A DNA stretch of 49,726 nt, from the NCBI GenBank assembly GCA_016931455.1, contig JAFGES010000117.1, positions 1 through 49,726 of the forward strand. The letters are read 5' to 3'. The notes beneath the pieces were generated by a model. That model did not search any database. It saw only the letters and a program-made list of their open reading frames with translations, and was not told the DNA's origin. Shown here one piece after another: positions 42,943-49,726 of this stretch. The DNA comes from Desulfobacterales bacterium. Lineage in GTDB: Bacteria; Desulfobacterota; Desulfobacteria; Desulfobacterales; JAHDSC01. Position 1 is the first letter of the stretch. Each line of letters opens with the position of its first letter. The position numbers and the translations under genes are program-made.

Positions 42943-43229
42943 TGTGAATCTTTTGCGCGGATTTATGCTATCGGTTTAGCTGTTTTGTTAATTTTATTTT
43001 AGTGCGTAATTTACATCTTTTATGATGAATGGACAATGTATTTTTTGCGGTTGGAAGTATTTTTAAAAGCATATCAGGCTTGCTGAATTTTGCTGCAACC
43101 TTATTGCCGTAGATAGAAATGTAAAACAAAAGGGGCGGGTGAAAGAAGGCAGGGTCTTCCTCCGGGAGGGTGGGAGGTAGCTTTTTCGGAGGAAGACCTG
43201 CTTTGAGTCGGCCGACTCAAATTTGGGTT
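42943..43229. other. Intergenic region with two structured elements
   Basis: No gene is present. A 12 base-pair stem (43153-43164 with 43187-43198) extends to about 15 with one bulge, and a perfect 20-base palindrome TTTGAGTCGGCCGACTCAAA lies at 43202-43221, right after the diheme gene stop. The palindrome probably works as a transcription terminator; the long stem has a 22-base loop and may be a second terminator or a small RNA. An upstream promoter for mpl is not clear. Confidence 0.6.
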
Positions 43230-44702
43230 TTACGAATTGGTCAATATTTGTAGTAATATATTGATTTCATGCAGCATCCAATAAATTGTTTTTTGGGCTT
43301 CACAATTATTTATCCAGTCATTTTTGTCCGGCGATCCACCCTGATTACATCCATCGAACTTTTTAACGATATCGCAATTTATTTTATTGAGACCTGCTAT
43401 GTATTTTTTATTTTTAATTAGCTCCCGACTGATTTTTGTTTTCTGAATCAATGCTTTCTTAGAGCCAGCATGTTCAAAAAATTCGTCATTCAATGCGCTT
43501 AGTTTGTCGATCAACTCATCAAGTTTTTGCAAAATATTGGGCTGGGGGTCAATAGCGCCATAGACAATGATTTTATTTTCATCTACAAAGTTCCAGCCGG
43601 CCTCAAAGATGTTAATATCCGTTGTGCCTTCGGGAAGCGGATCAACCCGGATGATCGTGGCTGAACGTGTTGAAAATCCGGCGTTATGATCGGCGTTTTC
43701 ATTAAAAGGCCAGATCACGTCTTGAATATCGGAATTGGAACTTTGATCCGGAGGACCGGGATCTTTCTGGGGCGGTACAATCCGAAAAGGGCCTTCCCCG
43801 TCCAATTTATTGTCTAGTGTAAGTATCCCTGGATCCAGATAAGCTCCGTCCCGTTTAAACGCTAAAATCATCTTTAGCCCCTCTATAGACTCACCATTTT
43901 CTCTACCGTCGCACGAAGGTGCGCTGTAATCGCACCAGCCATATCCGGTATATTCGGAATATATGGAGGCATCTGCTTGAGTATCGTAATAAAAAACAGC
44001 AGGGGGATATTCACCGTTGACGTGGTAGAAAAGCGGATCCGGATCCGGTTCCAGTGGGTGGTACTGTGCCCAACCATCGGGTGCATAAACCATTATATTG
44101 GTGGCCGAGGGAAGGATACCCGCATCTTTAAGAAGCTTTTCCATAACCACCCCGGTGTATTGCGCATAAAAATCACCGGACTTGTGGGTATTCATCAGCA
44201 TAAACTGGGAATGTTGAGACAGCATTTCCAATTCTTCGCGCGTATAAATGCGAAAGGGTGCCGATACCATGTCGGGGTTGTCATTTGCATCTCCGGGATA
44301 TCTCAGGGCATTGATTTCTTCGATATTCGTATAACCGTCGCCATCAGAGTCTACGTCTACGTTTTCGATATCCGTAAGGGCCGTTGCATTTCTGCCGTTA
44401 TCACGATAATCGCGACCATATGGGTTTAAGGTAGCATCAATATCACCGGATGCATCGTATCCATACTTGTAATGACACCATTGACAACTGCCGAGACTGA
44501 CCCATTGGCCGGTTTTTTTTTCATATTGACCTCCGCTATGGCATAACGCACAATTATCTAACTTGGTGCCGTCTTTATCCGGATAAACAGAGAGGAACAC
44601 ATCCGAATCCGTATCACCCCCATGGTGATATGCTGCAGAAGCCATTGCAGCAGAGAATATAAGGAATAAAAAAAATCCAAATAAAAATGTTTTTTTTTGC
44701 AT
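43230..44702 (-). CDS. Periplasmic diheme c-type protein of the GEGP-motif kind
   Basis: A 490-aa exported protein. A signal peptide (QKKTFLFGFFLFLIFSAAMASA) precedes two heme-binding motifs CALCH (near 51) and CQWCH (near 74), enough for two c-type hemes. A DVDSDGDGYTNIEEINALRYPGD segment (near 117-138) is a Ca-binding thrombospondin type 3-like repeat. Near residue 305 the GEGPFRIVPPQKDPGPPDQ stretch matches the GEGP motif of a diheme family. The helical C terminus has extra Cys residues. Likely role: extracytoplasmic electron transfer or metal or sulfur redox (inference). It starts just downstream of an AAAGGAGA site. Confidence 0.82.
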   Translation of the reverse strand: MQKKTFLFGFFLFLIFSAAMASAAYHHGGDTDSDVFLSVYPDKDGTKLDNCALCHSGGQYEKKTGQWVSLGSCQWCHYKYGYDASGDIDATLNPYGRDYRDNGRNATALTDIENVDVDSDGDGYTNIEEINALRYPGDANDNPDMVSAPFRIYTREELEMLSQHSQFMLMNTHKSGDFYAQYTGVVMEKLLKDAGILPSATNIMVYAPDGWAQYHPLEPDPDPLFYHVNGEYPPAVFYYDTQADASIYSEYTGYGWCDYSAPSCDGRENGESIEGLKMILAFKRDGAYLDPGILTLDNKLDGEGPFRIVPPQKDPGPPDQSSNSDIQDVIWPFNENADHNAGFSTRSATIIRVDPLPEGTTDINIFEAGWNFVDENKIIVYGAIDPQPNILQKLDELIDKLSALNDEFFEHAGSKKALIQKTKISRELIKNKKYIAGLNKINCDIVKKFDGCNQGGSPDKNDWINNCEAQKTIYWMLHEINILLQILTNS

Positions 44703-45022
44703 TTTTCGTCTCCTTTTTTCTATGATTCGTAGTGGGTTGAACTTCTTAAAATCATTATCAATTGTTTATTTATAATATTATGAATCATAATTAGTCAATT
44801 AATTCTTTCCATAAAAATTAAAATCTTTAATAATAACTGTATGAAACGTCAAAATAAGTCTTTTTAATATATTGATCGTAAGATTTAATTCTGATATTTT
44901 ATTTTAACGGCCTTGAAAAAAAATAAAATAAATTCAGTTGACAAGCTGCAGAGAAGGTAATTTCTCAAAAAATTTCGATAAAATTAGATTGGATTGAGCA
45001 ATTACCGGAAAGGATCAAAAAA
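44703..45022. other. AT-rich gap between the diheme gene and the sirtuin gene
   Basis: Divergent intergenic region with no gene. It is strongly AT-rich and probably holds the promoters of both genes; GTTGACAAGCTGCAGAG near 44939 could be a -35 box for the sirtuin gene, but no good -10 is evident. Confidence 0.4.
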
Positions 45023-45859
45023 ATGAAACAGGAGCTGCAGGAAATTTTAAAAAATTTCGCGCTTACGTCGGATCCGATTACGATTTTAACCGGTGCCGGT
45101 ATTTCAGCCGAAAGCGGTATTCCAACCTTTCGCGGTCCCGAGGGATATTGGACGATCGGTTCGAAAGAATACCATCCTCAAGAAATGGCAACCTATCGCA
45201 TGTTTATGCAAAAACCGGATGAAGTTTGGAAATGGTATCTGTATCGTATGGGCGTTTGTCAAAGTGCAAAACCGAATCCCGGACATTTTGCAATTGTCGA
45301 AATGGAAAAAATTTTTGGAGATCGTTTTACCTTGATTACCCAAAATGTGGACAACCTGCATTTGGAAGCGGGCAATAGTTTAAAAAAAACATATCAAATT
45401 CACGGCAATGTTTTTTATATGCGCTGTGCGAATGAATGTTCTGAAAACATATACAAGATCCCTGAAAAAGTATCCGCCAAATCAAAGGGGGAAGATCTGA
45501 CCGAAACAGACCGTGAGTTACTCAGATGCCCTGCTTGCGGAGAATTTTCACGTCCGCATGTGCTTTGGTTTGATGAGGCTTATAATGAAACCCATTATCG
45601 TTTCCACAGTTCTTTGAAAGCAGCGGTTCAGACGCAGTTGCTTTTAATTATCGGAACATCCGGTGCAACGAATTTGCCCAATCAGGTAGTCTGGGAAGTC
45701 AAAAACCATGGCGGAATTTTGATCGATATCAATATCGAAGAAAATCCGTTTTCCGATCTGGCCCAAAAGAGCCCCCGGGGCTTTTTCATCAAGGAACCCG
45801 GCAGTCATGCCTTGCCTTTGATAGTGAAAATATTCAAGGAAAGCCTCAATATTGTCTAA
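45023..45859 (+). CDS. Sir2-family NAD-dependent protein deacylase
   Basis: A 278-aa sirtuin. NAD-binding GAGISAESGIPTFRG (24-38), catalytic-domain TQNVDNLH (near 110) and HG (near 128), and a Zn module with CANEC (near 136-140) and CPACGEFSRPHVLWFDE (near 173-189) are all present; the GTSGATNLPNQ and INIEENPF stretches complete the Rossmann fold. The Cys spacing differs from canonical CxxC-CxxC because the first pair is C-x3-C. Substrate acyl group cannot be read. AAAGGA precedes the ATG. Confidence 0.92.
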   Translation: MKQELQEILKNFALTSDPITILTGAGISAESGIPTFRGPEGYWTIGSKEYHPQEMATYRMFMQKPDEVWKWYLYRMGVCQSAKPNPGHFAIVEMEKIFGDRFTLITQNVDNLHLEAGNSLKKTYQIHGNVFYMRCANECSENIYKIPEKVSAKSKGEDLTETDRELLRCPACGEFSRPHVLWFDEAYNETHYRFHSSLKAAVQTQLLLIIGTSGATNLPNQVVWEVKNHGGILIDINIEENPFSDLAQKSPRGFFIKEPGSHALPLIVKIFKESLNIV

Positions 45860-45926
45860 TGATGCGCTTGATAAAAGAATGCCCCCTGTTTGAGAGGGCA
45901 CATAATTGCGCTTTGTTTCATGTTCA

Positions 45927-47219
45927 CTATTTTTTTAGTTGTTTGAAGATCTCGGCGGCAGCGTTTATCGTCGCATTGATATGCTCAGGGGTATGAGCGG
46001 CTGAAACAAAAAGGGCTTCAAACTGGGAAGGTGCAAGGTAAATTCCTTTTTGAAGCATTCCTTTATAATAGGCGGCAAATCTTTCAAGATCGCTGGTTTT
46101 GGCATCATCAAAATTTTTGACCTCCTTGCCTGTAAAAAAGCAGCCCAGCATTGAGCCGACACTTTTTACCGAAGTGTCGATGCCTGCTGCTATACCGGCT
46201 TCTCGAAGACCGGCGGCAAGGTGCTTGGTTTTCTCTTCCAGTGATTCATAAAACCCCAGTTTTTTCAGTTGCTTAAGGGTGGCAATGCCGGCAGCCATGG
46301 CAACCGGATTTCCCGACAGGGTACCGGCCTGGTAGACAGGGCCTTGTGGAGAGACATGCTCCATAATTTCGCGTTTGCCGCCATAGGCACCCACAGGTAA
46401 TCCACCTCCGATAATTTTACCAAGGGTCGTCAGATCGGGCGTAATGCCGTATAATGTCTGGGCGCAGCCATGGGCCACGCGGAAGCCGGTCATGACTTCA
46501 TCAAAGATCAGGATACTGCCGGTTTTTGCGGTCAGTTCTCTTAAGGTTTCTAGGAAACCCTCTACCGGTGGAACCAGACCCATGTTTCCGGCAACGGGTT
46601 CAACGATGATACAGGCAATTTCAGTTCCCTGGGTTTCCATGATTTCTTTAACTGCGCCGATATCATTGTAAGGCAGGGTCAATGTTTGGGATACAACGGC
46701 TTCCGGTACGCCGGGGCTGCCGGGAATGCCGAACGTCGCCACACCCGATCCCGCAGCCACCAATAGGGTGTCGGCATGTCCATGATAACATCCGTCAAAT
46801 TTGATGATTTTATCCCGACCGGTAAACCCTCTGGCTAAGCGGATGGCACTCATGGTGGCCTCCGTGCCGGAATTGACCATACGCACCATTTCGATGCTTG
46901 GAACCGCTTCAATGATCAATTCAGCCAATTCGATTTCAAGATCTATCGGCGCTCCGAAACTCGTTCCTCTTTCTAATACGGTGGTGATGGCTTTAATTAC
47001 CGCCGGGTGCCGGTGCCCGAGGATCATTGGGCCCCATGAACCGATATAATCGATAAAGCCGTTGCCGTCGGCATCAAAAATCATGCATCCGTCCGCACGA
47101 TCGATGAAAAGGGGTTCGGTTCCGACCGATCGGCCCGCACGAACGGGGCTATTGACTCCTCCGGGGATAATATGTAAAGCACGATGAAAAAGCCGATGAG
47201 AATTTTCAAAATCCATCAT
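45927..47219 (-). CDS. hemL: Glutamate-1-semialdehyde 2,1-aminomutase
   Basis: A 430-aa PLP enzyme of C5-pathway tetrapyrrole synthesis, converting glutamate-1-semialdehyde to 5-aminolevulinate. Diagnostic features: [24 protein letters not shown] at the N terminus, [50 protein letters not shown], and the PLP Lys in [18 protein letters not shown]; the C terminus ends [18 protein letters not shown]. Length and motifs are normal. It is preceded by AAAGGA and is a single gene. Confidence 0.97.
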   Translation of the reverse strand: MMDFENSHRLFHRALHIIPGGVNSPVRAGRSVGTEPLFIDRADGCMIFDADGNGFIDYIGSWGPMILGHRHPAVIKAITTVLERGTSFGAPIDLEIELAELIIEAVPSIEMVRMVNSGTEATMSAIRLARGFTGRDKIIKFDGCYHGHADTLLVAAGSGVATFGIPGSPGVPEAVVSQTLTLPYNDIGAVKEIMETQGTEIACIIVEPVAGNMGLVPPVEGFLETLRELTAKTGSILIFDEVMTGFRVAHGCAQTLYGITPDLTTLGKIIGGGLPVGAYGGKREIMEHVSPQGPVYQAGTLSGNPVAMAAGIATLKQLKKLGFYESLEEKTKHLAAGLREAGIAAGIDTSVKSVGSMLGCFFTGKEVKNFDDAKTSDLERFAAYYKGMLQKGIYLAPSQFEALFVSAAHTPEHINATINAAAEIFKQLKK

Positions 47220-47422
47220 TTCGGTATCCTTTCTTTTTGATATAATTGATTAAAGTAAGTGATACTTTGAATTATATCCGTGAAATCATAACGATTTGAC
47301 ATTCAAATGAATATTTTTTATTATAACTGATGCAAATAACAGATATAAATTTGCAGGTCAAGCCGGCTTGTCTGCTGGTTAATAATTTTTTAGGTGGAAG
47401 GTTTTAAGGAAAAAAAGTTATC

Positions 47423-48178
47423 ATGGGACAACAAAGATCCCCAAAACAACTATCAAAATTTATCAATTATATTTTGGGGCATAGACCGGATGAGTTTGGT
47501 CTGATTCCCGATCCGAATGGATTTGTTAAAATTAAGGAGTTATTAAAAGCACTTTGTGAAGAAGACGGGTGGAGATATGTGCGTCGGTCACATCTTAATG
47601 AAATTCTTGTCACTTTGCCTGATTCACCGATTGAAATTAAAGACAACTTCATTCGAGCCAAAGTCCGCGATAAACTGACAGGGCTTATCCCTGCAAAAGA
47701 GCTTCCCAAGCTTCTTTACACCGGGCTGCGAAATAAGGCCTATCCGTTTGTATTGGAAAATGGAATTCGTTCCTCGGCCAATCAACAGGTTGTTCTTTCC
47801 TCAAAACGGGATATGGCTGAAAGAATCGGCAAGCGTATCGACTCCAAACCGGTTATGTTGACCGTGCAGGTCCAAAAATCATTGACAGCCGGGGTTGTAT
47901 TCTATCAGTCCGGTGATCTGCTTTATGCTGCGGATTTTATTCCGGCTGAATGCTTTCAAGGTCCACCGCTTCCGAAACAGAAAGTCGATACCAAAAAACA
48001 AGATGAGCCGGAAGCACCGAAGCAGCCGAAATTTCCCGGTAGTTTTTTTATCGATCCGTCATTTGAAAATAAAAGGGAAAAATCGTTTGAACACAAAAAG
48101 AAACGCAAAGAAATCGCATGGAAAAAAGATCTTAAAAGAATGAAGCGGCGAAGGCAGGAAAAGTGGCCTGCGGAATGA
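47423..48178 (+). CDS. Tpt1/KptA-like protein with altered catalytic residues
   Basis: A 251-aa protein with the RNA 2'-phosphotransferase fold: SPKQLSKFINYILGHRPDEFGLIPDPNGFVKIKELLKAL then FIRAKVRDK and LYTGLRNKAYPFVLENGIRSS, and the ART-like second half. Canonical Tpt1 proteins carry LRHxP, RAxQGHS and a HGT at the corresponding places; here the first is LGHRP (Arg lost, His kept), the second IRAKVRDK (Arg kept, Gln-Gly-His lost), and HGT is TGL. The C-terminal 50 residues are basic (KKRKEIAWKKDLKRMKRRRQEK), likely nucleic-acid binding. Activity on 2'-phosphates is doubtful; an NAD-linked role of another kind is possible. It is divergent from hemL. Confidence 0.72.
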   Translation: MGQQRSPKQLSKFINYILGHRPDEFGLIPDPNGFVKIKELLKALCEEDGWRYVRRSHLNEILVTLPDSPIEIKDNFIRAKVRDKLTGLIPAKELPKLLYTGLRNKAYPFVLENGIRSSANQQVVLSSKRDMAERIGKRIDSKPVMLTVQVQKSLTAGVVFYQSGDLLYAADFIPAECFQGPPLPKQKVDTKKQDEPEAPKQPKFPGSFFIDPSFENKREKSFEHKKKRKEIAWKKDLKRMKRRRQEKWPAE

Positions 48179-48281
48179 GGAATTAAAAAATAGAATAGTT
48201 TTAATAAAAAAATTGACAAGCACGATTAAAATTGGTACGGAACAATTCGTTTTCTGATTTTGCCGATTCATATCTTTCGAT

Positions 48282-48358
<77 letters not shown>

Positions 48359-48369
48359 ATGAAATCAAT

Positions 48370-48399
48370 GCCTTAGAGAAAACCCTCTAAGGCTTTTTT
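48370..48399 (+). terminator. Intrinsic terminator after tRNA-Lys
   Basis: GCCTTAGAG (48370-48378) and CTCTAAGGC (48385-48393) form a nine base-pair stem with a T run at 48394-48399. Confidence 0.85.
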
Positions 48400-48405
48400 A
48401 TTTCG

Positions 48406-48425
48406 GGGTGACAATAGGGTGACAA
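48406..48425. repeat. Direct GGGTGACAA repeat beside tRNA-Lys (possible att/arm sites)
   Basis: GGGTGACAA occurs at 48406-48414 and again at 48417-48425, 11 bases apart. Such GTGACAA-type direct repeats next to tRNA genes often are integrase arm-binding sites of integrated elements. No integrase gene is in the window, so the identification is tentative. Confidence 0.45.
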
Positions 48426-48662
48426 CAGGGTATATGTTGCTCTATAAAAATAGTCTTTTCCACATCACATTATTTTTAAAAAATTCATACGCAGCAAACT
48501 TTTTTTACGGATACCTTTATGCCGATCAAAGAGGAAAAATCATTCTGTTTCCTGTTTGTCTAATAAAGTGTAGTTTTTTAAAAATTTAGACTAATCTCAT
48601 AACCATCAAATTCTATGTGATTGGAAATAATATTTACTATTAAAATTAACTTTAATTTTGTT

Positions 48663-49030
48663 TTAGTTCGGATAACACAACGAATTATTTGTAAAGTTTT
48701 GTGAGGTTTTCTGGGGTTTATCGGTATTAGGTTTTTTTAGAATTTCGTCAAAATACCAAACGAAACAGATTGGTGTTTCAAAGCCGGGATCTTGGAATAA
48801 GGCCAATAGCTTGGTCATTTTTGCAAGTTTTCCCTTTTTTTGCAAAACTTCTATTTCATTCGTTACCATTTGCCGTGCCAATCCATCCGCCTCGGCAATT
48901 TCTTCCTGAGTATGGCCGTAATGATCTTAGTATTTTTTAGTAATTTGTTAGTACTTTTTGCTGCAAATATCTTGATACACTTTTAACTGATACCGATATC
49001 GTTTTTGCGATATCTTCTTTGTTTATTCCT
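48663..49030 (-). pseudogene. Decayed double-HTH DNA methyltransferase gene fragment
   Basis: On the minus strand, an HTH reading GINKEDIAKTISVSVKSVSRYL (about 49030-48965) ends at a stop, and a second in another frame, HYGHTQEEIAEADGLARQM, follows after the stop region (about 48943-48880) and runs into LLALFQDPGFETPICFVWYF, ending at 48663. This order, two HTH segments then FQDPxFxxPIxxVWxF, is that of phage- and plasmid-type proteins with an N-terminal HTH and a C-terminal adenine or cytosine methyltransferase; the methyltransferase body is missing. At least one frameshift and a truncation are visible. Confidence 0.55.
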
Positions 49031-49726
49031 GTTCACTTACTGTCTCGATGACAAGAGGGTATCCTATGCCTTAAATATTTTCTTTAGCTAAGATAGGCCG
49101 TGTAAGACGCAAGGATCTATCTGAAATTAAAGATTATCTATCTGTCCGGTATCCTATAACCTATGTTATAACTTTAAAGAAATGTTCGTCTGTGCTTATC
49201 TTTAGTGGTTGATTTTAGTGACATTTAGCATTTTCACTAACATTTCACTAACATTTTTAACCATTACCCATATGATATTTAGAAGCCTGCACACTATTGT
49301 GCAGTTTTAGTAGCTTCTCTTGCAAATGAACGCTGTAAATAGCCTGTTCACTACTACAGGACGCTGAAATCGTCGATATTTCAGGACTTTTTTGAAAAGT
49401 AATAGTAAGATAGGGCTTTTTTTAAATTATAAGCTTAAATCGCTTGATTATTCAATATATTGTTGTTTGAATTTAAAACTATACAATATATTGTATTAAA
49501 AAGCGGTCTTGCACAGACAAATTTATATGAGTTAGTAAAAACTGTAATAATGATATTTTGACAAACCTGAAAATCGTGTGATATTCGAATCTTATTACTA
49601 TAAATTTCGATAGGTGCCGAATTACAGAGACTGGCAAGATATGTCATGTTTTCCTATTGCATATATTTCCGTTGACGATTCGAATGGGTAGCGGTAAATT
49701 TGTCCGAAAAGTGTTTCAGTTAATGA
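49031..49726. other. Gene-poor AT-rich terminal stretch
   Basis: No gene is supportable. A short palindromic hairpin CTGCACA / TGTGCAG (49287-49304) followed by TTTT could end a transcript. A 70-codon minus frame at 49435-49647 has low complexity and no ribosome site. The whole stretch 48400-49726 is likely old mobile or plasmid-like DNA. Confidence 0.45.

Noticed and set aside
49435-49647. A 70-codon minus-strand frame near the right edge
   Set aside because: Asn/Ile-rich translation of AT-rich DNA with no ribosome site.

Overview
The window looks like chromosomal DNA of an anaerobic Gram-negative bacterium, most likely a sulfate-reducing or related Desulfobacterota species. This is inferred from a UbiA/UbiX/UbiD set of the kind used for menaquinone, a periplasmic diheme c-type protein, sulfur-handling genes (metallo-beta-lactamase/rhodanese plus a split YeeE/YedE transporter), a tryptophan-synthase TrpB2, and a GC-moderate genome with AT-rich gaps. 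No species can be named from sequence alone.

Layout. (1) 1-6111: the 3' end of a group II intron, then an overlapping + operon: NMT1/THI5-type binding protein, ABC ATPase, an ABC permease fused in frame to a UbiA prenyltransferase, UbiX and UbiD. It looks like a quinone-tailoring module tied to a precursor transporter. (2) 6395-8963: persulfide-type metallo-beta-lactamase/rhodanese protein and two half-size YeeE/YedE membrane proteins. (3) 9062-12334, minus strand: small secreted protein, divergent ABC ATPase, ABC-2 permease and a DUF4857-like anchored protein. (4) 12641-16973: metallophosphoesterase, RseC-like and VOC proteins, a broken papain/transglutaminase-like gene, a degraded gap and an FMN split-barrel protein.

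(5) 17059-28577 is an accessory island. A tightly coupled four-gene minus-strand operon encodes an unrecognised 279-aa protein, two different BrxD/DUF2791-like P-loop ATPases and a 1962-aa protein that joins an Lhr-like SF2 helicase, a Cas4/RecB-type iron-sulfur nuclease domain, a degenerate RNase H-like domain and a Dna2/UPF1-like SF1 helicase. It is followed by a PIN/Phd toxin-antitoxin pair, a GNAT acetyltransferase and a MazEF-like pair. This is the best candidate for an undescribed (probably anti-phage) system. (6) 28641-35861: RecD2 helicase, DUF2937 membrane protein, release factor 3, two cold-shock proteins and a solitary TSPPY-type DNA methyltransferase.

(7) 35966-37629: a promoter, a 12-codon leader peptide with three consecutive Trp codons, alternative RNA hairpins ending in an intrinsic terminator, then trpB2. 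This is a readable Trp attenuator. (8) 37708-40840: a small Cys-rich protein and a minus-strand ECF sigma / anti-sigma locus in which the anti-sigma factor carries a CBM48-like glycogen-binding domain, followed by a lipoprotein, a secreted protein with a Gly-Gly-Ser repeat tail and a Gly-rich secreted protein. (9) 41020-48178: adenosine-specific kinase-like protein, Mpl, GEGP-type diheme protein, sirtuin, HemL and a catalytically degenerate Tpt1/KptA-like protein. (10) 48282-49726: tRNA-Lys(CTT), its terminator, a GGGTGACAA direct repeat and a gene-poor AT-rich tract with a decayed HTH-methyltransferase gene, consistent with an old integration site.
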